The position numbers and the translations under genes are program-made. Under the pieces are notes generated by a model, which saw only the letters and a list, made by a program, of their open reading frames with translations, was not told the DNA's origin and did no database searches. From Phytopythium helicoides (lineage: Eukaryota; Oomycota; Peronosporomycetes; Pythiales; Pythiaceae), in contig JANFNE010000001.1 of assembly GCA_024867545.1 (NCBI GenBank), positions 558,001-622,000 of the forward strand: a stretch of 64,000 nt of DNA, in the 5' to 3' direction. Positions 11,391 to 22,400 of this stretch are shown in pieces (the first letter of the stretch is position 1; each line of letters starts with the position of its first letter).

Positions 11391-11434
<44 letters not shown>
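11391..11434. repeat. (TGCTCC)n microsatellite
   Basis: Seven hexamer units of tgctcc in tandem, followed by tgg. Both strands are open here, giving Cys-Ser or Arg-Ser repeats, but no gene is supported. Confidence 0.95.
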
Positions 11435-12098
11435 GTACTGGTGGTGTGGATTGAGGCACGAACGCATACACGTTCATACGCAAAAGAAATGTACGTGGCT
11501 ACTGCACGTAGAGGAATGCTCGCTTTGTTGTCGCTGGCGTCGTAGAGTACGAAACTCTGAATGGTATCGTTCATGGGCAAGAGCACTTCAACTAGACGCA
11601 AACGTGACGCATGTCGTGCTTCTCCGGCACGAGATCTCTCAGCGCTCGAAAGTGCTCAATACTAAGCAAGTCGTTTGCTTGGATTTCCGCAATCTTTTGC
11701 GGTTTTGACGATCGCGAAGAGGTGCTGCATGATTTCGACCGCGCCTTGCGTCGACTTGAATCGATGCAAATACTTTGGCGGGAAAGGTACGGCAAGTGCC
11801 AAACCTGTCAACGAATTGATCGCAATTCGGCATCACACAATGTTGGATCGAGTGATGACAGATAGACGGTCTATCGGTCTGATGCTACTTTCGACTGCCG
11901 CACACACACACCACCTCCGCTGCTGCTTGCAATGGCAGCACTACTGGTTGTTGTGATGCTGCCCAGGAAGCACTCGATCCCGGGCGCTCCACTGCTTCTG
12001 CTGTCTGGGCATGCCGTCGCCGCTCCTGCCACTTTCGCAACACGCCGTCACAGATGACAACTCACAGGTTCTCGTTCTGCTAACTTCAATCAACGCCG

Positions 12099-12640
12099 TC
12101 ATGCTTCCTCCAAGCTGCGGCCCGACACTGAGAACACGTTGACCTCGTGGTACCCAGCAATAGAATGACCTACGAATATCACGCCACTGGTCATTGAGTT
12201 CGTCGATGTCGTGCTCGATGAGCTCGCGCCGCCAGCGATCAAGACTTCTCCGGATAGGCTACCAAAGCCGTCAGACACGCTCACCACACCGCCAGAAAGC
12301 AGTCGTGGACGCAACCGACGAGATCGCACGACTCCGCTCTCCACGGCGCCCTTTGCAGCACTTGAACCCGCGCTCACGGCACTGCTTCTCGTCGACTTGT
12401 CCGCACCGTTCAATACGCTCATGCTCCCGTTCACGGAAGATCCGTCCGCGATGTCGATCTTGCTGACGAGCGATGCCGACGATCCGCTTCCAGTGCGCAC
12501 GGACCTGCTCGAGGCACCAGAGTCGCAGCTCGTCACAGTCGCGTTGTCGCCGCTGCTGCTACTACTGCTGCTCACAGCACCGAGCTTCGAGATCATCACC
12601 GAGCCGCTCGTCGACCAGCCATCGCCACTCGTCAATGACA
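12099..12640 (-). pseudogene. Ser/Gly-rich repeat protein remnant, copy A
   Basis: About 178 codons rich in Ser, Gly, Thr and Val, with loose ~20-residue repeats of the form GS-V-I/V-S-x-G (SGDGWSTSGSVMIS, KIDIADGSSVNGSMSV) and the C-terminal motif HSIAGYHEVNVFSVSG. The pattern suggests a parallel beta-solenoid or cell-surface adhesin repeat, as in large oomycete extracellular repeat proteins; this is inference from composition. It has no usual ATG (it opens in the repeat) and no signal peptide. The second copy at 51.0-51.9 kb has more repeats, so this copy has lost about 110 residues. Confidence 0.55.
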
Positions 12641-13024
12641 GAACCGCTAATTGAGTCGGACGACATCGGTGCTTTCGCAGGGAAATCGTGGTACAGGTAG
12701 CTTTTGTATGTATTGTACGGGGACTGTGTTGCGCAAGAAGGTTTTGCCCAGGATCAATAAGTCGGGTACCTCGACCATTACCCGTGGCTGAAGTCTAGTG
12801 CGGCGATTGCACTCAACGAAGCCAGCTTCGTGGCCCACGACTTGGTCGTCTTGTCATGCCGGATCAGGACCATGTCTTATCACGGCACGGCGTCAGACGA
12901 CGCCAACCACGAGTTCAACAGGTTACCGCAGGTGAGGATAGCACCTCCCTCGGCGATGCGTGAGGCCAGCAGCACGATCCCTCGCTGGTCACCGAAGCGA
13001 CCGCCGGCACGTTGGTAACCTCAG

Positions 13025-13215
13025 CTAAGAGTTCCTCTTATGGTCTGAACGGTACATATCCCGGGCTACGCACGGCATCAGTATACTATACTAGTACGTA
13101 TGAGCGTAACCTTGGCGGCAAAGAAGGTACTCGTACATTACTATAGTAGTACGTATGAGCGTAACCTTGACGTGTATACGACGGTACTCGTACCTATACT
13201 AGTACGTATGAATAC
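13025..13215. repeat. Tandem repeats and a match to the foldback loop
   Basis: The word tagtacgtatgagcgtaacc occurs at about 13091 and 13147, with a partial third copy tagtacgtatga at about 13200, a period of ~55-57 bp. The left part (13030-13105) matches the reverse complement of the foldback loop at 49195-49290 (shared cccgggc-acgcacggcat and cttatggt-ctgaacgg). Confidence 0.7.
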
Positions 13216-13850
13216 ACTACTTGAGTTTCGGCCAATCAGCGTGCGCCGTGAGGCGCAGCGCCGGGTCGCTTACGAGGCACCGCGCGCGCCAATCCGCGTG
13301 CGCCGTGCGGGTGGACCAATCGGCGTCGAGTATTTGGTGACACGGGTGACACGCGACGGGTTTATTCCGTTGGAACGGTCCCTTTGTGCCCATGACGACC
13401 ACTCGTATGGACCACTATCGATGGGACACAAAAAACGCTGGATTAGTTCCATCTTATGGATATTGCGTCCACATCCCACTCCTCTTCTGGAAAAAAAAAT
13501 GGATAGAATCCAGAAAAGTATCCCGGCTCCTGATGGGGTGCGCATGGTGCCTGGCGCATCCGGCTGGAGCCTCCGAATCCAGCGGCGGCCTCCACTCTTC
13601 CATCGGCTCGAGGATGCGTGGGAATCCGACGCACATGACGAACGGGCGCCCGCTCCGACTTGAGGCGCGCGCTCTGGACACGCACTTTTGCTCCGCTGGT
13701 TGACGGGACGGCGGCTCGCTCCTCTCTGCACCTCTATCGATCGCCTAGCAACGCGCGGAGATTGGTAGCTCTCTTCAAACAGTTGACGGCAGCAACGGAG
13801 ACATTGATGACATGCTGCAGTACTCAAAGCAGCTGCGGCTGCAAGGAAGA
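13216..13850. other. Region without recognisable genes
   Basis: Several overlapping frames are open on both strands over 13.1-13.7 kb because of high GC content. None shows domain features or a supporting promoter. Confidence 0.5.
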
Positions 13851-13852
13851 GA

Positions 13853-13897
13853 AGTCCAACCAGCGTTGCTATGATTCATAACAACGCTGGTTGGACT
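13853..13897. repeat. Hairpin in the 3' flank of the first transporter
   Basis: Arms agtccaaccagcgttg (13853-13868) and caacgctggttggact (13882-13897) are perfectly complementary around a 13-nt loop. Only the right arm has a counterpart in the 3' flank of the third transporter (aacgttggttgggcttct, near 53100), so the left arm is probably a newer inverted copy. Confidence 0.85.
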
Positions 13898-14270
13898 CTC
13901 TTCATTGCACCATCCATGTTGCGCACGTCGTCGGATGCACAACTGCTGCTCACTCCCACCAATCTCGTCACCCCGCTCGCCATGGATTTCCTCACCATTC
14001 CATAGCAAAATCGTCCGCGAAGGCGCAACCCATCTTGCTAGGACATTGCCCGAGCAGTGGCCGACCCATCGCCTGCACCATGCACGACAGCCACTCACTC
14101 CAACTATCAAGGATCTTGACTATCAACATTGCAAGCACTTCAATGCTCGGCAACGACCACGTTCGAATGCCAGTGTTATTTGAGGCTAAACAAGCACTAG
14201 GCCAAGACATGAACTATGAAGAAAGATGAAGATAGATCAAGTTATTCTAAGACCCCACAAGAAGCTTCAA

Positions 14271-17200
14271 TCACTTCTTCTGGTGGTTGACGAAGCGCAG
14301 CGCGAGCAGCCCGAGCACGCGGAAGAGCACGATGAAGGCCACGGTGATGCCGAAGTTCTGTGCGATCTCGTCGTGCTTCATGCCGAACACGTCCTCCGTG
14401 TAGAACTTGACCGTGACATTGCCCACCGACACGGGTGCTCCCTCCAACGGCTGACAGCCAAGCTCCGACCCGACGTTCTCGAACACACCCGTGGCCTCGT
14501 TGAACACCGGCGTGGTCGAACAGTCGGCGAATGCCAGCGCGCCAGCCACTGCGAGCGAGTACCGCATGGGGTTGGCGTAGTAGAGCCACTTGTATCCGGA
14601 CGGGAGGGCCGAGTACGGCGGCGAGAAACCCGTGTAGATGTACAGGATGTTGTTGAGCAGCAGGCCCATGACGATGGCGACCTCCTCGCTCGGCATGAGG
14701 AAGGCCCACATCTGACCCAGGTATGCTTGCTGCAGCATGAAGAGCACGTAGTTGAGCCAGAAGAGCACACCGTTGCCGAAACCCGAGAAGCCAACCATGT
14801 TGAAGAACACGACCGTGAACAGCAGCATACCCACGAGTGTGTACGGGATCTCCGCGATGGTCGAGCCGACGAAGTACCAGACGGCACTATAGGTCTGTGA
14901 CGCTCGCTCACGGTAGTAAGCAGCACGGTCGCGCGAGACGAGTGGGATGACGCCATTGAGCGTCACGAATCCATTGAAGAGTACCGTCATGAAGAGCATA
15001 CCCATGCCGGAATTGAGTCCCTGGTACGACGTGTACTCGGCGTCAACGAAGATGATACCGAAGAGGAGTGCGAGGACGACTGAGAGAGCAGCGCCTGTAA
15101 TCGTGTACGATGGCGTGCGCCAGTACATGCGCATGAATCGACCAACAACAAGACGGAACTGCGTCGCAGAGTCCGCCGCACGCTTCTGAGTGAACTCCAA
15201 CTGCTGGGAGTTTGGAGACGGTCGCGTAATACCATCGCCATTCACAAGGGTCTCGTCAAGAGCTTGCTTCTCGGAACTGGCGTTGAAGTATTCCACGAAG
15301 TAGTCCGACTCCAATGCCTCAGCACCACTAGTCGCCACAGGTGCAGCACCAGCACCACCGACGCCAGCTCCAATGCACTCGAGCATCCAGTTCGCAGGGT
15401 TCGCACCGGGACGCAGAGGCGACGTGCCAGGCATCGCCTCAAAGTACTGCACCAACTTCTTGCTGTCGTCGCCACCCAGGTCACCGAAGAACACCATCTG
15501 ACCACCACGCTTCAGCAACAGCAGATTGTCGAACAACGCAAACACCTCCGACGACGGCTGATGGATCGTGCACACGACCGTGCGACCCGTGTTGGCCACC
15601 TTGCGCACGCCGTCCATGACGATCTTGGCCGAGCGAGCGTCCAGACCACTCGTCGGCTCGTCCAAGAAGAGCACGCTCGGCTGCGCAGACAGCTCGACGG
15701 CGATCGACAGGCGCTTCATCTGCTCGACGGACGACCCGCGCACGATCTTGTCGGCGATGCTCGTGAGGTCCAACAGGTCCAACACTTCGTTGACCGTCTC
15801 GTACTTGGCGCTCGCAGGCACGCTGCTGTCCTGACGCAGGAACGCACTGAACACGAGCGCCTCACGGATCGTCGTCGACTCCGAGTGCACATCCATCTGC
15901 TCACAGTATCCGGTGGCTCGGCGGATGGCGAGGTCGCTGGCCTCATATCCGTTGAGGAAGATCTTGCCTTGGATCTGTCCGCCGGTCTTGCGGCCGGCAA
16001 TGACGTCCATGAGTGTGGTCTTGCCGGCACCAGTGGATCCCATGAGCGCAGTGAGGGTGCCTGGGAGCGCGTATCCGCTGACTCCCTTGAGTAGGTCGAT
16101 GGTCTCCTTCGGGTTCGATGGCAGCGGGACGGTGTACCATAGGTCTTGGAATGCGAGTGTGATAGGGACCACGCTAGTTGAGCGCGGCACATCGATGACG
16201 TTGACGGCTGTTGAGAGAGCCACGGCGGTGGCTGTGGGGATGGCAGCCGAACCCGAGTCAGTCGAGCTGTTGCGTGGCGTCTCGAGCATCGCGTAGCTGT
16301 CGGGTTTGTTGTTGTTCGGGGTGGCATTGGCAGACATGTCCGAGATGTCGTTCGTCGGCGTCACCACTCCCTCGGGACTCTCGTAGCGGCAATATTCCAG
16401 CGCGAGCATGGACAGTGCCATGAAGAGGACGAGCGCCGCGACCAAGTAGACAATTCCCAAGGCGATCCAGCTCTTGTCAGACGGGATGTCGAAGATGTCG
16501 AGGTAGTAGACACCTGCTGTGGTGCCGAACTGCTGACAGTAGTCGATTCCATCATACACGCAGACGTCGAATGTGTCGGATCGGTATTGAATGACTGCGA
16601 TGGCCCGAATGGCCCAACTGATGGGACTGATCCAATGGAATTCGATGAGGTAGTCTGGGATTTGACCCTTGAGTACAATGAAGCCGGCAAACACAATGTA
16701 AAGAACCGTCGAGAGCGATGAAAGTGGGTTGGCGAGGTAGATGTTTGGCGAGATCATGGCGACGAAGAAGAACCACATTCCCATCATGAGGTTGCAGAGC
16801 ACCAGCACGACGAGAAAGAGCACGAAAGACTGTACGGATGAATCGAATCCACACATCCAGTAAACGAGCGAGCCGAAGACGACAGACTCGACAACCGCTA
16901 GCGGGATCTGACTCATCGTCGTCGCAAACACATACGACGACGTCCGGTAGAAATTCGCTCCGCGCTGCTTGTAGAACACCTCTCGAGCAGACATGAAGGC
17001 GGGAACCTGGGACATCTGGCTCAGCGAGATGAAGACCGCGGACGAGAACACGATACCGAGTACGACCTGCACGTCGGTCGGATTGAACTGGTAGTAAGTA
17101 CTCGAGTACAACAACCCCATGACAATCGTCATGACAGCTCGACCCGTGATGAATGCCGAGTCGCGCCAAGCCAACATCCCCTGGCGTTTCAGCAACGTCA

Positions 17201-18455
17201 AAGTGCTCTCCCACACGGACTGGTGGAACGCAGGCATCACGTTCACGTGGTCGGTCACATGACTCACGAGAACAGGTGGCACCGGTGCATCCACACTCGA
17301 GATAATCTCCCAGTGACGCTGCGACTGCTTGAACCTCTCCGCGAGCTCAGCGGCACGACGAGGAGCATTCACCCCATCCACCTCGTACTTGATCTGCTGC
17401 TCCGTACCAATGTCTAGCAAGAAGTCGGCGACATCCCGACCAGGAGGACAGACGAGACCGAGACTGGCAAAGTGGTCGACAGCCTGATCAGGCGGACCGT
17501 AATACACAACGTGTCCGTCGATGAGCAAGATGACGTCGTCGAAGAGGTTGAAGACCTCTGGCGCCGGTTGCAAGAGCGCGATGGCGATGGTCTTGCGCAG
17601 CTTCTTGGCGATGCTTCGCTGCGCGTTGACAATGTCGAAGGTGGTGGCACTGTCGAGACCCGTGCTGATCTCGTCCATGAGCGCAACATACTTGAGTCCG
17701 AACTCCATCTCTCCCATAGTGACACGCTTGCGCTCTCCTCCCGACACGCCTCGCAGCATGGCATCTCCCACGACGGTGTTCTTGCACTTCTCGAGTCCGA
17801 GCTGCTCGATGATGATATCCGGGTAATGCTGGAAGAGCTCCGTGGCGGCGTCCAGTGCGGCCTTGTTTTCTTCGGGAGTCCCCTTGGTGAGCAGCTCTTC
17901 TCCACGGCGCACGAGCTCACCTCCCGTGAAGGCGTGTGCAAACTCGAGCGTCTCCTTGACGGTGAGTGTCGGGAAGTGGTTGTCTCTCTGGGTGACGTAG
18001 CTGACGAACTGCGGCAGACGCTGCTTGAGGTCTGTCTGCGGCACGCCGTTGTAAGTGACGGCGCCGTCGAGCGTGACATTCTTGTCCATGGGGAATCTCC
18101 CGCTAAGAAGCTTCATGAGGGAGGACTTGCCGGATCCCGGCTGTCCGAGGATGAGGGTCATGGATCCGGGTTTGAGTACGCCGCTGACGTTTCGGAGAAT
18201 GTGTTTCTTGACGACGGAGGATTTGGTCGGCATGAATGCCTTCTTGAGGACGTTGGGGATGGTGGGGAGTTCGAACGCGTCGTCGTTGGAGAGCACCTTG
18301 ACGTCTGCGGAGATGGATATGTTGTCGAATCGGACCTCCATTTGTGGGAGTTGTTTCCCCATGGCAGCCTCGAGTTTTGACGCGAGGTGATCGTGGAAGC
18401 CTTGAAGGTCCTCAGCCAGCTCATTGAGTGGTGTGTTTAAGGAATTGGCAGCCAT
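14271..18455 (-). CDS. PDR/ABCG full-size transporter 1
   Basis: A 1394-residue protein with the (NBD-TMD)x2 order of pleiotropic drug resistance pumps, expected to export hydrophobic compounds across the plasma membrane using ATP. NBD1 has Walker A GQPGSGKS (104-111), signature VSGGE (237-241) and Walker B LMDE (D261). NBD2 has Walker A GSTGAGKT (806-813), the usual degenerate PDR signature SSVEQMKR and Walker B FLDE (D932). Each half ends in about six hydrophobic segments, with the PDR motif YYRERASQTYSA in the second. The C-terminus is LALRFVNHQKK. I chose the ATG at 18455 (MAANSL) because the initiator element lies at 18538-18554, so the longer frame starting at a TTG is upstream of transcription. 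No intron is seen. Neighbour copy 2 is 5.2 kb away. Confidence 0.95.
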   Translation of the reverse strand: MAANSLNTPLNELAEDLQGFHDHLASKLEAAMGKQLPQMEVRFDNISISADVKVLSNDDAFELPTIPNVLKKAFMPTKSSVVKKHILRNVSGVLKPGSMTLILGQPGSGKSSLMKLLSGRFPMDKNVTLDGAVTYNGVPQTDLKQRLPQFVSYVTQRDNHFPTLTVKETLEFAHAFTGGELVRRGEELLTKGTPEENKAALDAATELFQHYPDIIIEQLGLEKCKNTVVGDAMLRGVSGGERKRVTMGEMEFGLKYVALMDEISTGLDSATTFDIVNAQRSIAKKLRKTIAIALLQPAPEVFNLFDDVILLIDGHVVYYGPPDQAVDHFASLGLVCPPGRDVADFLLDIGTEQQIKYEVDGVNAPRRAAELAERFKQSQRHWEIISSVDAPVPPVLVSHVTDHVNVMPAFHQSVWESTLTLLKRQGMLAWRDSAFITGRAVMTIVMGLLYSSTYYQFNPTDVQVVLGIVFSSAVFISLSQMSQVPAFMSAREVFYKQRGANFYRTSSYVFATTMSQIPLAVVESVVFGSLVYWMCGFDSSVQSFVLFLVVLVLCNLMMGMWFFFVAMISPNIYLANPLSSLSTVLYIVFAGFIVLKGQIPDYLIEFHWISPISWAIRAIAVIQYRSDTFDVCVYDGIDYCQQFGTTAGVYYLDIFDIPSDKSWIALGIVYLVAALVLFMALSMLALEYCRYESPEGVVTPTNDISDMSANATPNNNKPDSYAMLETPRNSSTDSGSAAIPTATAVALSTAVNVIDVPRSTSVVPITLAFQDLWYTVPLPSNPKETIDLLKGVSGYALPGTLTALMGSTGAGKTTLMDVIAGRKTGGQIQGKIFLNGYEASDLAIRRATGYCEQMDVHSESTTIREALVFSAFLRQDSSVPASAKYETVNEVLDLLDLTSIADKIVRGSSVEQMKRLSIAVELSAQPSVLFLDEPTSGLDARSAKIVMDGVRKVANTGRTVVCTIHQPSSEVFALFDNLLLLKRGGQMVFFGDLGGDDSKKLVQYFEAMPGTSPLRPGANPANWMLECIGAGVGGAGAAPVATSGAEALESDYFVEYFNASSEKQALDETLVNGDGITRPSPNSQQLEFTQKRAADSATQFRLVVGRFMRMYWRTPSYTITGAALSVVLALLFGIIFVDAEYTSYQGLNSGMGMLFMTVLFNGFVTLNGVIPLVSRDRAAYYRERASQTYSAVWYFVGSTIAEIPYTLVGMLLFTVVFFNMVGFSGFGNGVLFWLNYVLFMLQQAYLGQMWAFLMPSEEVAIVMGLLLNNILYIYTGFSPPYSALPSGYKWLYYANPMRYSLAVAGALAFADCSTTPVFNEATGVFENVGSELGCQPLEGAPVSVGNVTVKFYTEDVFGMKHDEIAQNFGITVAFIVLFRVLGLLALRFVNHQKK

Positions 18456-18537
18456 GGGCGCTTGGTGCTGTTGGTTGCTACTTTTGTCGTGTTGTCTGGG
18501 ATTCAAGAGGTGTTGTTGATGTATCTGCGAGGTCTCC

Positions 18538-18554
18538 GGTGAATTGGAGAATGA
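18538..18554 (-). promoter_or_regulatory. Oomycete initiator-like core promoter of transporter 1
   Basis: The minus strand reads TCATTCTCCAATTCACC, close to the oomycete Inr consensus TCATTYYNCAWTT. It lies 83-99 bp before the ATG. A CCAAT-type word (attgg) lies further upstream at about 18694. Confidence 0.75.
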
Positions 18555-18592
18555 ACTTTCTTGGTCGTCGATGGGCCGATCGGTGTCACATC

Positions 18593-19227
18593 GCAAAGGA
18601 AGTGTTCAAGTCTGGAGCACCATCGAACACGATAATACTGTAATGCCAAACGTCCACGGCATAATCGACGAAGTAAGCAATTTTAAATCATCGTGCTGAT
18701 TGGTCAGAAAGTAGATACTCAATGCATCAACAGCGTTGTGATTGTGTGTGATTATGCGGGGCAGTGCCGGGACTGGTGACGTGATTGTCATCCCAGGTGT
18801 ACCGTTGGATAACATCGCTGTGGCGATTCGGTGGTAAATACTGTACGCTTTCGCGGTGATGCTGCATTCACGACCACTGGTTGCGTTGACTGCGTTCGTC
18901 GAGCTGATGCCAACCGAGATCGAGATCAAACATGGAGAGCGCACTACTGTAGTGCTCGCTCACAGCACTCCGTCGGGACCAGAAGTTGTCGCTAAGCTTT
19001 CGCGAACGATAGACAATGATGGGATACCATCAAATGGCGTCTGATGCATGGCCTGAGGAGCCGATACCAATAGGCAGAGCTGGCACCAGACATCGCCGAC
19101 ACCTCGCCCGACGAACCCAGCACCGACCTGTGGGTAATCCTGTCGACGTAAGACTCAACACTACCTTGGGAGTCATGTCGCTCCCTTAGGCCCCAATACC
19201 GACCACACTGCTCGAGGAGAAACTAGA
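18593..19227. other. Spacer between transporters 1 and 2
   Basis: No gene is supported. The part next to 18593 still resembles the upstream region of copy 2 (ccacggcataatcgacga against caacggcataatcggcga). The rest, up to the start of the next duplicated 3' flank, shows no recognised element. Confidence 0.6.
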
Positions 19228-19444
19228 GCAGTGGTTGATTCATCGCCTGCACCATGCACGACAGCCACTCACTCCAACTATCAAGGATCTTGACTATCAA
19301 CATTGCAAGCACTTCAATGCTCGGCAACGACCACGTTCGAATGCCAGTGTTATTTGAGGCTAAACAAGCACTAGGCCAAGACATGAACTATGAAGAAAGA
19401 TGAAGATAGATCAAGTTATTCTAAGACCCCACAAGAAGCTTCAA

Positions 19445-22400
19445 TCACTTCTTCTGGTGGTTGACGAAGCGCAGCGCGAGCAGCCCGAGCACGCGGAAGA
19501 GCACGATGAAGGCCACGGTGATGCCGAAGTTCTGTGCGATCTCGTCGTGCTTCATGCCGAACACGTCCTCCGTGTAGAACTTGACCGTGACATTGCCCAC
19601 CGACACGGGTGCTCCCTCCAACGGCTGACAGCCAAGCTCCGACCCGACGTTCTCGAACACACCCGTGGCCTCGTTGAACACCGGCGTGGTCGAACAGTCG
19701 GCGAATGCCAGCGCGCCAGCCACTGCGAGCGAGTACCGCATGGGGTTGGCGTAGTAGAGCCACTTGTATCCGGACGGGAGGGCCGAGTACGGCGGCGAGA
19801 AACCCGTGTAGATGTACAGGATGTTGTTGAGCAGCAGGCCCATGACGATGGCGACCTCCTCGCTCGGCATGAGGAAGGCCCACATCTGACCCAGGTATGC
19901 TTGCTGTAGTATGAAGAGCACGTAGTTGAGCCAGAAGAGCACACCATTGCCGAAACCCGAGAAGCCAACCATGTTGAAGAACACGACCGTGAACAGCAGC
20001 AGACCCACGAGTGTGTACGGGATCTCCGCGATGGTCGAGCCGACGAAGTACCAGACGGCACTGTAGGTCTGTGACGCTCGCTCACGGTAGTAAGCAGCAC
20101 GGTCGCGCGAGACGAGTGGGATGACGCCATTGAGCGTCACGAATCCATTGAAGAGTACCGTCATGAAGAGCATACCCATGCCGGAATTGAGTCCCTGGTA
20201 CGACGTGTACTCGGCGTCAACGAAGATGATACCGAAGAGGAGTGCTAGGACAACCGCGAGAGCAGCGCCTGTAATCGTGTACGATGGCGTGCGCCAGTAC
20301 ATGCGCATGAATCGACCAACAACAAGACGGAACTGCGTCGCAGAGTCCGCCGCACGCTTCTGAGTGAACTCCAACTGCTGGGAGTTTGGAGACGGTCGCG
20401 TAATACCATCGCCATTCACAAGGGTCTCGTCAAGAGCTTGCTTCTCGGAACTGGCGTTGAAGTATTCCACGAAGTAGTCCGACTCCAATGCCTCAGCACC
20501 ACTAGTCGCCACAGGTGCAGCACCAGCACCACCGACGCCAGCTCCAATGCACTCGAGCATCCAGTTCGCAGGGTTCGCACCGGGACGCAGAGGCGACGTG
20601 CCAGGCATCGCCTCAAAGTACTGCACCAACTTCTTGCTGTCGTCGCCACCCAGGTCACCGAAGAACACCATCTGACCACCACGCTTCAGCAACAGCAGAT
20701 TGTCGAACAACGCAAACACCTCCGACGACGGCTGATGGATCGTGCACACGACCGTGCGACCCGTGTTGGCCACCTTGCGCACGCCGTCCATGACGATCTT
20801 GGCCGAGCGAGCGTCCAGACCACTCGTCGGCTCGTCCAAGAAGAGCACGCTCGGCTGCGCAGACAGTTCGACGGCGATCGACAGGCGCTTCATCTGCTCG
20901 ACGGACGACCCGCGAACGATCTTGTCGGCGATGCTCGTGAGGTCCAACAGGTCCAACACTTCGTTGACCGTCTCGTACTTGGCGCTCGCAGGCACGCTGC
21001 TGTCCTGACGCAGGAACGCACTGAACACGAGCGCCTCACGGATCGTCGTCGACTCCGAGTGCACATCCATCTGCTCACAGTATCCGGTGGCTCGGCGGAT
21101 GGCGAGGTCGCTGGCCTCATATCCGTTGAGGAAGATCTTGCCTTGGATCTGTCCGCCGGTCTTGCGGCCGGCAATGACGTCCATGAGTGTGGTCTTGCCG
21201 GCACCAGTGGATCCCATGAGCGCAGTGAGGGTGCCTGGGAGCGCGTATCCGCTGACTCCCTTGAGTAGGTCGATGGTCTCCTTCGGGTTCGATGGCAGCG
21301 GGACGGTGTACCATAGGTCTTGGAATGCGAGTGTGATAGGGACCACGCTAGTTGAGCGCGGCACATCGATGACGTTGACGGCTGTTGAGAGAGCCACGGC
21401 GGTGGCCGTGGGGATGGCAGCCGATGCTGCATCGGTTGAACTGGTGCGTGGCGTCTCGAGCATCGCGTAGCTGTCGGGTTTGTTGTTGTTCGGGGTGGCA
21501 TTGGCAGACACGTCCGAGATGTCGTTCGTCGGCGTCACCACTCCCTCGGGACTCTCGTAGCGGCAATATTCCAGCGCGAGCATGGACAGTGCCATGAAGA
21601 GGACGAGCGCCGCGACCAAGTAGACAATTCCCAAGGCGATCCAGCTCTTGTCAGACGGGATGTCGAAGATGTCGAGGTAGTAGACACCTGCTGTGGTGCC
21701 GAACTGCTGACAGTAGTCGATTCCATCATACACGCAGACGTCGAATGTGTCGGATCGGTATTGGATGACTGCGATCGCGCGGAAGGCCCAACTGATGGGA
21801 CTGATCCAATGGAATTCGATGAGGTAGTCTGGGATTTGACCCTTGAGTACAATGAAACCCGAGAAAACGATGAACAGAACCGTCGAGATTGACGATAGCG
21901 GGTTGGCGAGGTAGATGTTTGGCGAGATCATGGCGACGAAGAAGAACCACACACCCATCATGACGTTGCTAAGGGTCAAAATGATGAGGAAGAGAATGAA
22001 GGAGCTCGCCGACGACACGAAGCCACACATCCAGTAAACGAGCGAGCCGAACACGACAGACTCGACAACCGCCAACGGGATCTGACTCATCGTCGTCGCA
22101 AACACATACGACGACGTCCGGTAGAAGTTTGCTCTGCGCTGTTTGTAGAACACCTCTCGAGCAGACATGAAGGCGGGAACCTGGGACATCTGACTGACTG
22201 AAATGAAGACCGCTGATGAAAACACAACGCCGAGTACGACCTGCACGTCGGTCGGATTGAACTGGTAGTAAGTACTCGAGTACAACAAACCCATGACAAT
22301 CGTCATGACAGCTCGACCCGTGATGAATGCCGAGTCGCGCCAAGCCAACATCCCCTGGCGTTTCAGCAACGTCAAAGTGCTCTCCCACACGGACTGGTGG

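Larger units (their letters stand above)
11140..13030 (-). repeat. Inverted duplicated block, copy A
   Basis: Read on the minus strand this block matches the plus strand of 50640-52815 in order: the tail fragment (13030-12650), the Ser/Gly-rich ORF (12640-12099), a diagnostic stretch with the words atagaccgtctatctgtc and tgccactttcgcaacacgcc, and finally the palindrome ctctgaatatttatattcag at 11157. The two copies therefore lie in opposite orientation on either side of the transporter and transposon region. The copies differ by many indels, so the duplication is not recent. Confidence 0.8.
14053..18592 (-). repeat. Tandem duplication unit 1 (transporter plus flanks)
   Basis: This unit and 19228-23776 are the two copies of a tandem duplication with an offset of 5174 bp. 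Homology includes about 220 bp of 3' flank (from gagcagtgg) and about 140 bp before the ATG (to ggtgtcacatcgc). The coding sequences are nearly identical outside a transmembrane patch. Confidence 0.9.

Noticed and set aside
11362..11601. Arg/Ser-repeat protein on the minus strand
   Set aside because: The repeat is only the translation of the TGCTCC microsatellite.
13025..13215. CRISPR-like array
   Set aside because: Only two to three units of direct repeat are present, with spacers of similar sequence, in a eukaryotic transposon setting.
13100..13663. 187-codon plus-strand frame
   Set aside because: It starts inside the tandem repeats, frames are open on both strands, and the translation has no recognisable features.
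18455..18596. Longer N-termini for the transporters (TTG at 18596, 23680 and 62707; GTG at 57830)
   Set aside because: They lack ATG. For transporters 1-3 either the initiator element lies downstream of the proposed start or the extension has no conservation among paralogues.
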